Shown here: one piece after another, positions 1-5,232 of the stretch | Layout of the letters: each line of letters starts with the position of its first letter | Position numbering within the stretch: position 1 is the stretch's first letter | Origin: an uncultured Faecalibacterium sp. | GTDB lineage: Bacteria; Bacillota; Clostridia; Oscillospirales; Ruminococcaceae | Length of the DNA stretch: 9,951 nt | Assembly: GCA_902463905.1 (NCBI GenBank) | Contig: CABQHF010000064.1 | Coordinates: 1 to 9,951 of the forward strand | Direction of reading: 5' to 3' | Notes under the pieces: generated by a model | Told to the model about the DNA's origin: nothing | Database searches by the model: none | Seen by the model: the letters and a program-made list of their open reading frames with translations, nothing else | Made by a program: the position numbers and the translations under genes

Positions 1-983
1 ACCACCTTGCGGGGAGCCAGACTCTCCACCACCTGCTTGTAGGCCTCGAACTGGTAGTCCTCGGTGGGGAAGTCCTTGCAGTTCAGATAGACGAACTCGG
101 TGCGGAACAGGCCCACACCGCCGGCGTCGTTCTGCTGCACAGCGCCCACATCGCTCATGCCGCCGATGTTGGCAAAGACATTGATGGTCTTGCCGTCCAG
201 CGTGGTGTTGGGCTTGCCCTTCAGCTCCTGCAGCAGGGCCTGCTTTTTCTGGTCCTCCTGCTGGCGCTTTTTCAGGCTCTTGAGCAGATCGGGGGTGGGG
301 TCCACATACACACAGGCATTGTAGCCGTCCACCACGGCCATCTTGCCGTCCCAGTCATCCTGGATATCCTTGCACTGGATCAGGGCAGGGATGTTCATGC
401 TGCGGGCCAGAATGGCGGTGTGGCTGTTGGAGCTGCCCTCGCGGGTGATGAAGCCCAGCAGCAGGCTCTTGTCCATGCGCACCGTCTCGGACGGGGCCAG
501 ATCCTCGGCCACCAGAATGCTGGGCTCGGTGCCCTGCAGGCTGGCATTGTCCACCCCCTGCAGGATGTCCAGGATCGCCTGTGCAATGTCGATGACGTCC
601 GCACTGCGGGCCTGCAGATACGGGTCATCCATGGCTGCGAACACGGCAGCCTGATTGTCGCCGGCGGTCTTGACAGCGTACTCGGCGCACTTGTGCTGGC
701 CGTTGATGATCTCCTTGATGGCGTCCACAAAGTCGTCATCTTCCAGCATCATGGCGTGGATGTTGAACACTTCGGCAATGTCCTCGCCTGCTTCGGCCAG
801 TGCCTTTTCGTACAGAGCAGTCTGCTGCTCAATGGCTTTCTGCTGAGCAGCCTCAAAGCGGGCCACCTCTGCAGCGGTGTCGGCGATCTCTGCGGTGGAG
901 ATCACGGTGTCCTTTTTCTTATAGATCTTCAGCTTGCCGATGGCAATGCCGTTCAGAATGCTTCTACCGGTGCCTACCTGCAT
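1..983 (-). CDS. ptsI: Phosphoenolpyruvate-protein phosphotransferase (PTS Enzyme I), 3' end outside window
   Basis: Enzyme I is the cytoplasmic protein that takes phosphate from PEP and passes it to HPr, starting every PTS sugar uptake chain. The first 327 codons are visible; the family is about 570 residues, so the C-terminal PEP-binding barrel is mostly missing because of the window edge. Seen: a helical HPr-binding N-terminal part, the phospho-histidine loop GSSNSHTAILAR with the active His at residue 188 (family position about 189), and the start of the barrel with GVGLFRTEF, whose Arg294 is a conserved PEP-binding arginine. The start ATG (983-981) has AAGGAG 8 bases upstream. It lies 80 bp downstream of ptsH on the same strand, the usual ptsHI order, but a terminator-like hairpin sits between them. 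The call is secure. Confidence 0.97.
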   Translation of the reverse strand, partial: MQVGTGRSILNGIAIGKLKIYKKKDTVISTAEIADTAAEVARFEAAQQKAIEQQTALYEKALAEAGEDIAEVFNIHAMMLEDDDFVDAIKEIINGQHKCAEYAVKTAGDNQAAVFAAMDDPYLQARSADVIDIAQAILDILQGVDNASLQGTEPSILVAEDLAPSETVRMDKSLLLGFITREGSSNSHTAILARSMNIPALIQCKDIQDDWDGKMAVVDGYNACVYVDPTPDLLKSLKKRQQEDQKKQALLQELKGKPNTTLDGKTINVFANIGGMSDVGAVQQNDAGGVGLFRTEFVYLNCKDFPTEDYQFEAYKQVVESLAPRKV

Positions 984-1013
984 CGCTCATTCTCCTTCTT
1001 ACTCATCCATTTC

Positions 1014-1046
1014 AAAAAAGCCCCCGCAGATCACTCCGCGAGGGCT
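1014..1046 (-). terminator. Terminator-like hairpin between ptsH and ptsI
   Basis: Read on the minus strand, AGCCCTCGC pairs with GCGGGGGCT (9 bp, one G-U wobble) around a 10-base loop, and a run of six T follows directly. This has the form of an intrinsic terminator and lies 18 bases past the ptsH stop. As ptsI follows on the same strand with a good ribosome binding site and no obvious promoter of its own in the gap, partial read-through is likely. It would make HPr more abundant than Enzyme I. Confidence 0.75.
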
Positions 1047-1063
1047 GTGGCATCACGGCGGGA

Positions 1064-1321
1064 TCAGACGTTCTCGGTCAGGAACTTCTGAATTGCTGCA
1101 GCGGCTGCCTCTTCATCGTCGCCTTCTACCTTGATGGTGATGGTCTCGCCCTGCTTGACGCCCATGCCCATCAGAGCCATCAGCTTGCGCATGTCGCAGC
1201 TCTTGCCGTCCTTCTCGAGGGTGGCGGTGCTGGCAAAGCCCTTCACGGTCTTGACGAGCAGGCCGGCCGGACGAGCATGGATGCCGCAGGCATCCTTAAC
1301 GGTATACTGGAATTCCTTCAT
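1064..1321 (-). CDS. ptsH: Phosphocarrier protein HPr
   Basis: HPr is the small cytoplasmic phosphocarrier that accepts phosphate from Enzyme I on a histidine and hands it to sugar-specific EIIA domains. The product is 85 residues, normal for HPr. The motif GIHARPAG places the active histidine at residue 15 exactly as in the family. The regulatory site is unusual: the segment that reads KSIMG in Bacillus HPr is RKLMA here, so position 46 is Lys rather than the Ser phosphorylated by HPr kinase. The start at 1321 is preferred over an ATG six bases upstream because AAGGAG is 9 bases from it but only 3 from the upstream ATG. It is the first gene of a ptsHI unit with a promoter near 1412-1440. Confidence 0.97.
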   Translation of the reverse strand: MKEFQYTVKDACGIHARPAGLLVKTVKGFASTATLEKDGKSCDMRKLMALMGMGVKQGETITIKVEGDDEEAAAAAIQKFLTENV

Positions 1322-1399
1322 AATCATTTTCTCCTTACTTGATTTTCCTGTGCCCGGCGCTGCAAACTCCAGCACATGGGGCGTAAAAATACAGGAAAA

Positions 1400-1420
1400 G
1401 TTTATACATCTATTATAAAC
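1400..1420. promoter_or_regulatory. Operator-like dyad over the ptsH -10 box
   Basis: GTTTATA and TATAAAC form a perfect 7-bp inverted repeat with a 7-base spacer. The right arm lies on the -10 box (1412-1417), and the left arm lies about where transcription would start. The position suits a repressor site. The arms are AT-rich, so chance is not excluded. The binding protein is unknown, and the spacing does not match a cre site. Confidence 0.4.
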
Positions 1421-1440
1421 CCTGCACTGTCTTTTTGCAC
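1412..1440 (-). promoter_or_regulatory. Predicted sigma-A promoter of ptsHI
   Basis: On the minus strand a perfect TATAAT -10 box (1417-1412) is preceded by a weak -35, GTGCAA (1440-1435), at 17-bp spacing. The start of transcription would fall near 1405, about 80 bases before the ptsH start codon. The poor -35 fits a promoter helped or controlled by a regulator, but no activator site is evident. Confidence 0.6.
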
Positions 1441-1572
1441 CGTTCTATATTGCTGATTTTTGCGGCAAAATTTTGGTAGTTTTGAACATACAAAAGCTCC
1501 AAAAATGCTCATTTTTTACATTTTTTCATTTTTGTTTGCAAAATTTATGCATTCTGCGACCCAATTTTCCAT

Positions 1573-1612
1573 GCAAAACCGGTTGTTTGTTCCGGGACCG
1601 TACCGGTTTTGC
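1573..1612 (-). terminator. Inverted repeat, possible terminator of the DUF4830-like gene
   Basis: GCAAAACCGGT (1573-1583) and ACCGGTTTTGC (1602-1612) are a perfect 11-bp inverted repeat around an 18-base loop. It begins 18 bases past the stop of the minus-strand gene ending at 1631. Arms made of A4-ACCGGT and its complement give a terminator-like shape in both directions, with the T run inside the stem rather than after it. The stem is only moderately GC-rich, so it may be a weak terminator or a protein site. Confidence 0.4.
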
Positions 1613-1630
1613 CGGGAGTTCCGGCCTGCA

Positions 1631-2344
1631 TCACTCCACGGGGTAGCCTTCGGCGTCCAGCGGCAGGGACGCATAATCCACCGCCTGGGCCTGCTCTCCG
1701 GCCTCCCCGGAAGTCTGCTGCGCCGCGTCGCCGGTCAGTTCTTCGTCATGGCGCTCGCCCCAGTCGCCGCTGTAGTCCTCCCCGGAGGTCTGCTGCGCGT
1801 CCAGTTCCTCGTCGTGCCGTTCGCCCCAGTCCCCGCTGTAGTCCTCGCCGGAAGTCTGCTGGGCTTCGGCCATGGCCGTCTGCAGGTCCTTCAGACCCAC
1901 CACCACGCCGGAGGGCCGCTCCAGCAGGTAGGCTCCCACAGCCTTTTTGCGCCACACCAGCAACACCCCGTAGCGGCTGGTCTCGCCGCTGCTGGCCGCC
2001 GGGATCAGGGCCGTCCATTTTTCCACCGTTTTGCCCTTGCAGCGGGTCAGATCCATGCCGCTCTGCTGCACCACCCCATTGAAAGCGGAAAAGCTGTCGT
2101 CCCATTTGCGGGGGATCTTGACTTTGTCGGCGGTGATGGACGCACCGTCCACCTCCAGCCCGTAGCCGGTGAACCAGGTCTGGATGTCCTGTGCGCTCTC
2201 GATTTTGTTCACCGACGCCGCAGCCGTCACCGTGCGGGTGCTGATGTAGCGCCCCAGCAGCGCGCTGCACACCACCAGGGCACAGCACATGGCCCCCAGC
2301 CCCAGTTTTTTCAGGCTCGTTCTGCTCAACGTGATCACAAACAT
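1631..2344 (-). CDS. Membrane-anchored DUF4830-like protein with C-terminal tandem repeat
   Basis: A 237-residue protein of unknown function. Residues 12-31 are hydrophobic after a short basic start, so it is probably a single-pass anchored protein with the rest outside the cell. Residues about 52-150 resemble the DUF4830 domain of Firmicutes: a GYGLEVDG opening, a KIPRKWDDSFSAFN segment, then GMDLTRCKGKTVEKW. This match is from memory of the family and is moderate. Residues 161-203 are two identical 21-residue units joined by one Asp, followed by a partial third unit (208-216), all acidic and Gly/Gln-rich. The ATG at 2344 is chosen over two upstream in-frame ATGs because GGAGG lies 9 bases before it and the membrane segment follows directly. 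The gene lies just past the terminator of the HAD gene, so it probably has its own weak promoter. Confidence 0.8.
   Translation of the reverse strand: MFVITLSRTSLKKLGLGAMCCALVVCSALLGRYISTRTVTAAASVNKIESAQDIQTWFTGYGLEVDGASITADKVKIPRKWDDSFSAFNGVVQQSGMDLTRCKGKTVEKWTALIPAASSGETSRYGVLLVWRKKAVGAYLLERPSGVVVGLKDLQTAMAEAQQTSGEDYSGDWGERHDEELDAQQTSGEDYSGDWGERHDEELTGDAAQQTSGEAGEQAQAVDYASLPLDAEGYPVE
1697..1864 (-). repeat. In-frame tandem repeat, 66-bp unit
   Basis: Copy one (1802-1864) and copy two (1736-1798) encode the same 21 residues (AQQTSGEDYS-GDWGERHDEEL), separated by one Asp codon. A partial copy (1697-1723) encodes AQQTSGEAG. The two full copies differ at 8 of 63 bases, all at third codon positions and all silent. 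Confidence 0.9.
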
Positions 2345-2376
2345 ATCGCCCTGCCTCCCCAGCACCATTTTTGCGT

Positions 2377-2402
2377 TGCACACTCTGGAACCAGTGTATG
2401 CA
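2377..2402. promoter_or_regulatory. Imperfect dyad upstream of the DUF4830-like gene
   Basis: A 26-bp imperfect palindrome with TGCA at each end and TCTGG/CCAG near the centre; 10 of 13 half-site positions are symmetric. It lies 33 to 58 bases before the start codon at 2344. It could be an operator or a leader hairpin. I could not place a convincing -35/-10 pair beside it. Confidence 0.3.
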
Positions 2403-2426
2403 CCGCCCGGGGCCGGTATGCGGCAC

Positions 2427-2467
2427 AAAAAAGGAGCCGCCGCACGCTTTTTCCGTGCAGCAGCTCC
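2427..2467 (-). terminator. Intrinsic terminator of the lysozyme-HAD operon
   Basis: On the minus strand GGAGCTGCTGCACG pairs with CGTGCGGCGGCTCC (14 bp, two G-U wobbles) around a 7-base loop, followed by six T. It lies 9 bases past the HAD phosphatase stop. It is a textbook strong terminator. Confidence 0.93.
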
Positions 2468-2476
2468 CCTATGGGG

Positions 2477-3310
2477 TCAGTGTGCTTTTGTAAAATCCGC
2501 CGGGCAGACGCAGCCCTTTTGCCGCAATACCTGCTGCAGCACCCGGGCCACCCCGTATTCCGTGTTGGGTGGGGCCAGATACGGCACCCGGCTGCGCAGC
2601 TCCGGGCTGCCGTTTTCCATCAGGAAGCCGTAGCCCACGGCCTCCAGCATCTCGATGTCGTTGTAGGTGTCGCCAAAGGCCATCATGGCACCGGATGGGA
2701 TGTCCAGCAGCCTGCTCAGACGCTCCACAGCCTTCCCCTTGGTCACGCCGGGGTTGGTCACGTCGATCCAGCATTTGCCGGACACCGCCACGGCCAGTTC
2801 CTGCCCGAAGCGGGGGCCGTAGACCTTCTCGTACACCTCCTGCGCATTGTCCTGCGGCAGATAGATGGTAAACTTGTCCACTGCGGCGTCGATGGTGTAC
2901 AGATCCGACACATAGGCAATGCGGTTGTAGAAGTTGCGGTATACGGCATCATAGCACCGGTCACAGGGGCGCAGGTAGGCGTTTTCCAGCCCGCAGACCA
3001 CAAAGGAATCCCCGTTTTCCTCCGCGCAGGCCGTCAGCCGGTGCCAGACCTCCGGCTCCATGCGGGAGACGAACAGGTCTTTGCCGCGCCAGCGCACAGC
3101 GCCGCCGTTGTCGGCCACCAGAAGGGTCTGCTCCAGCACCGGAGCAAACATCTCTTCCAGCTTGTACAGCGGCCGCCCGCTGGCAGCCGCGAACAGGATA
3201 TCCTGTCCGGCCAGCTCCTGCACAAGATGCAGAAAGTCCGGCGGCAGCTGACTGTGCCCGTCCAGCAGGGTCGCGTCCATGTCCGACGCGATCAGACGAA
3301 TGCGGTCCAT
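2477..3310 (-). CDS. Cof-type HAD-IIB phosphatase
   Basis: A 277-residue cytoplasmic haloacid-dehalogenase-type hydrolase, usual length for the Cof/YidA group, which dephosphorylates sugar phosphates and similar small molecules with Mg2+. All four HAD motifs are present: DMDATLLD with nucleophile Asp10 and acid Asp12, the Ser44 motif in AAASGRP, Lys191 in GVTKGKAV, and GDTYND with Asp214 and Asp218. The large C2-type cap lies between motifs II and III (about 80-185). Motif I has Ala13 where most relatives have Gly (DxDGT). The ATG at 3310 has AGGAGG 6 bases upstream; a longer open frame running into the lysozyme gene has no support. The gene starts 13 bases after the lysozyme stop, with its ribosome binding site in that gap, so the two are surely cotranscribed. 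The substrate cannot be told from sequence. Confidence 0.93.
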   Translation of the reverse strand: MDRIRLIASDMDATLLDGHSQLPPDFLHLVQELAGQDILFAAASGRPLYKLEEMFAPVLEQTLLVADNGGAVRWRGKDLFVSRMEPEVWHRLTACAEENGDSFVVCGLENAYLRPCDRCYDAVYRNFYNRIAYVSDLYTIDAAVDKFTIYLPQDNAQEVYEKVYGPRFGQELAVAVSGKCWIDVTNPGVTKGKAVERLSRLLDIPSGAMMAFGDTYNDIEMLEAVGYGFLMENGSPELRSRVPYLAPPNTEYGVARVLQQVLRQKGCVCPADFTKAH

Positions 3311-3323
3311 CGCGCTCCTCCTG

Positions 3324-4877
3324 TCATCCCATGTAGCTGATGTTGGCATCCAGCTCACCGCTGTAGCCATTGATGCGGGCCTTCTCGGTGCCCTGCCACA
3401 TATCGCAGTCGATGGGGCTGCTGGACACGCCGTAATGGGCGTTCCAGATGGTGTACTTGCGCAGGGCGTCCAGGTCCACCCGCTTGCGGAACCAGGTGGT
3501 GGAAGCGTACACACCGGGCTTGTACCCCAGCGACTTGACTTCCTCGCAGAAGGCGATGGCACACTTGGTGCGGTCCTCCTTGCCCAGGCCATCGGCACGG
3601 CCGGTGCCGTTGGGAGAGGTGGAAGCCTCGGTATCATAATAGATGGGGTAGTCCAGCTTGCGGCCGTTCAGCGCCCAGTTGCAGCCCTGCGCTTCCTCGC
3701 GGGCCTCATCCTCGGTCACTGCCTGGGTGAAGAAATACACGCCCACCTTCAGACCGGCGTTGCGGGCGTTGGTGAAGTGCTCCTCGAACATGGGATCCTT
3801 GACCAGGGTGCCGCTGGCACCGTAGCCTCGGTAGCCAATGCGGATGATCACAAAGTTCACACCCGCCTTCTTGATCTTGTTCCAGTCGATGTTGGTCTGG
3901 TATTTGGACACGTCGATGCCGAAGTTCACATTCTTCTGCATCACGCCGTCGGCGTCAAAGTAATACAGTTTGCCGTCCACGGTCTGGATGCCGGTGACCG
4001 GCTTATGGGTGGAGGCGCTGTAGTAATAGGTCTTGCCGTTCTTGGTCAGCCAGCCGGTGTATTCCTCCTGGTTGTCCTTTTTGCCGAACAGCCAGTTCCA
4101 CAGCCAGCTGAAAAAGCCGTTCTCGTCGCCCAGGTCGATGCACTGTGCCTCGGCCTCATCCAACGCGCCCTCGTCCAGTGCCTTCCGGATCTGTTCGTCC
4201 GTCAACAGCATGGAACCCTCTGGCGTGTGGCCGGACAGGTCGTTCTCGGCGGCATCCGTTTCCTCCGGGGCGGCCAGCGGATCCTGTGCAGCCAGCTCCG
4301 GGGTCTCTTCCTGCAGGATCACCGGGCTGTTCTCCTGTGCAAGGCCTGCATTCTCTGTTTCCACGGTGGTCTCCGGTTCTGCGTCCACCACCGGGGCAAC
4401 GGCCCCTTCCGGCATGGCGATGGGCACCGCGTCCTCGGCACGCCCGGGGATCTTCGGATCCTGTTCGTCCTCTGCTTCCTGTGCAGGCACTTCCGCTGCC
4501 GGCTCCTCTTCGTTCTCCGCCGGGGCCTCGGCCTCAGCATCCTGTACGGCGGCAGTTTGCTGTGCAGCCTCTTCCGGTTGTGCCTGTGCTGCAGGCTCTT
4601 CTGCAGTCAGGTTTTCATCTGCCGTATCTTCTGCCGTACCTTCCTCCGAGGAAGCCGCCTGTTCTGCCTGCTTCTTCCAGAAAAAGTGCGCCTTGTGCTT
4701 CTGCTCCGTTCCGCTCTCCTGCCGGACGATGGGCTGCACCGTCAGTGCATCCTGCGGGTCGGCCAGATTCATGGCGGCCCCCATACCGCCTGCGGCCAGC
4801 ACCATGGCCATGGTAAAAACGGCTGCAGCCTTGCCCCAGCTGCGTGCCGAAGATCCTTTTTTCCAAACTCGTTTCAT
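3324..4877 (-). CDS. Cell-surface GH25 lysozyme with choline-binding-type repeat
   Basis: A 517-residue peptidoglycan hydrolase (muramidase type). In order: a basic start and a hydrophobic segment (17-36) acting as signal peptide or anchor; a long Ala/Glu/Pro-rich acidic linker (about 70-245); a short Trp/Phe-rich patch FFSWLWNWLFG (255-265); a choline-binding-type wall repeat pair (273-313, GWLTKNGKTYYY then GKLYYFDADGVMQ); and the GH25 domain (318-517). The domain shows GIDVSKYQ with Asp322, the YYDTEA catalytic strand with Asp415 and Glu417, and the closing WQGT...GELDAN. The ATG at 4877 has GGAG 9 bases upstream. It is the first gene of an operon with the HAD phosphatase. The protein would trim or remodel the cell's own wall. 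A phage endolysin is unlikely, given the signal segment and lack of phage neighbours. Confidence 0.95.
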   Translation of the reverse strand: MKRVWKKGSSARSWGKAAAVFTMAMVLAAGGMGAAMNLADPQDALTVQPIVRQESGTEQKHKAHFFWKKQAEQAASSEEGTAEDTADENLTAEEPAAQAQPEEAAQQTAAVQDAEAEAPAENEEEPAAEVPAQEAEDEQDPKIPGRAEDAVPIAMPEGAVAPVVDAEPETTVETENAGLAQENSPVILQEETPELAAQDPLAAPEETDAAENDLSGHTPEGSMLLTDEQIRKALDEGALDEAEAQCIDLGDENGFFSWLWNWLFGKKDNQEEYTGWLTKNGKTYYYSASTHKPVTGIQTVDGKLYYFDADGVMQKNVNFGIDVSKYQTNIDWNKIKKAGVNFVIIRIGYRGYGASGTLVKDPMFEEHFTNARNAGLKVGVYFFTQAVTEDEAREEAQGCNWALNGRKLDYPIYYDTEASTSPNGTGRADGLGKEDRTKCAIAFCEEVKSLGYKPGVYASTTWFRKRVDLDALRKYTIWNAHYGVSSSPIDCDMWQGTEKARINGYSGELDANISYMG

Positions 4878-4974
4878 GCCGTGCTTCTCCGCCTCCAGAT
4901 CCCTGTTTTTGTTTTTCGTCTATGGTCTGCCGCCGCAAAAGCGGACGGCCGTTCACGCATTTTCACACAGATTT

Positions 4975-5004
4975 AGTATACACCCGATGCCGTCCCGCCG
5001 TCAA
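4975..5004 (-). promoter_or_regulatory. Predicted sigma-A promoter of the lysozyme operon
   Basis: On the minus strand, TTGACG (5004-4999) and TATACT (4980-4975) are spaced by 18 bp, close to consensus. Transcription would start near 4968, giving a leader of about 90 bases before the lysozyme start. Confidence 0.75.
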
Positions 5005-5144
5005 TCGGGCCGGGCTTTGCCGCTGCGCCGGGCAGGTGCAAGCCCGGCAGCCGGAAAATGCTCCAAAATGGATACGTTCCACAGGGGCAAAACATTGCAC
5101 AAAGCCGAATTTTCCTGTTTTTGCCGCGAAAAATCCCGTTTTCC

Positions 5145-5173
5145 TTGCTGTCTTGACAGGTGTATGGTATTAT
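5145..5173 (+). promoter_or_regulatory. Predicted promoter of the IIC-like gene
   Basis: TTGCTG (5145-5150) and TATTAT (5168-5173) have a 17-bp spacer. Two perfect TTGACA strings nearby (5153-5158, 5176-5181) have no -10 box at a proper distance. The start of transcription would be near 5180, giving a leader of about 53 bases. Confidence 0.5.
5148..5159. promoter_or_regulatory. Short palindrome in the IIC promoter
   Basis: CTGTC-TT-GACAG is a perfect 5-bp inverted repeat with a 2-base centre that spans the end of the -35 box and the spacer of the IIC promoter. The position suits a repressor site, but it is short and the binding protein is unknown. Confidence 0.3.
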
Positions 5174-5232
5174 ATTTGACATGCGGTTTCTCTGCGGCCC
5201 CGCATGCCGCGAACCGGAAAGGTTGGTTTTTT

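Larger units (their letters stand above)
1322..1630. other. 309-bp intergenic region upstream of ptsH
   Basis: This stretch is strikingly AT-rich for the window, especially 1441-1570. It holds the ptsH promoter (1412-1440), a 21-bp dyad over its -10 box (1400-1420), an untranslated leader of about 80 bases for ptsH, and an inverted repeat at 1573-1612 that may end the upstream gene. I see no reading frame with a ribosome binding site that looks like a real gene, and no RNA gene I recognise. Confidence 0.7.
4878..5232. other. 355-bp divergent intergenic region
   Basis: It separates the minus-strand lysozyme operon from the plus-strand IIC-like gene. It holds the lysozyme promoter (4975-5004), a leader of about 90 bases with a small hairpin (CCGC-AAAA-GCGG, 4933-4944), a 7-bp GC-rich inverted repeat upstream of that promoter (5027-5033 with 5042-5048), and the IIC promoter region (5145-5173). 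The IIC leader (5182-5205) can fold in more than one way, as ATGCGG can pair with CCGCAT or an inner TGCGG with CCGCA. No gene is seen in it. Confidence 0.65.

Noticed and set aside
420..1091. A 223-codon plus-strand frame opposite ptsI
   Set aside because: It is the antisense shadow of ptsI and ptsH, both of which have full active-site motifs.
2345..2426. A sigma-A promoter for the DUF4830-like gene
   Set aside because: A possible -10 (TACACT within the dyad region) has no acceptable -35 at 16 to 18 bp, as the upstream sequence is GC-rich. Left as unassigned.
1460..3340. A 626-codon open frame on the plus strand opposite the DUF4830-like and HAD genes
   Set aside because: It is antisense to two well-supported genes, has no ribosome binding site or recognisable domain, and its low-complexity His/Gln/Arg-rich translation is what GC-rich coding DNA gives when read on the other strand.
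3279..4976. A 565-codon open frame on the plus strand opposite the GH25 gene
   Set aside because: The minus-strand GH25 domains, start and operon signals are clear. The plus-strand frame has no start signal and gives Val/Gly/His-rich or Cys/Leu-rich nonsense.
5153..5181. Two perfect TTGACA hexamers upstream of the IIC-like gene as -35 boxes
   Set aside because: No -10-like hexamer lies 15 to 19 bp past either. The TATTAT box fits better with TTGCTG at 17 bp.
4033..5232. 400-codon upstream in-frame extension of the IIC-like gene
   Set aside because: It crosses the lysozyme gene and both promoters, is Ser/Ala-rich without homology, and the family's N-terminus starts at the ATG at 5233, which has a ribosome binding site.
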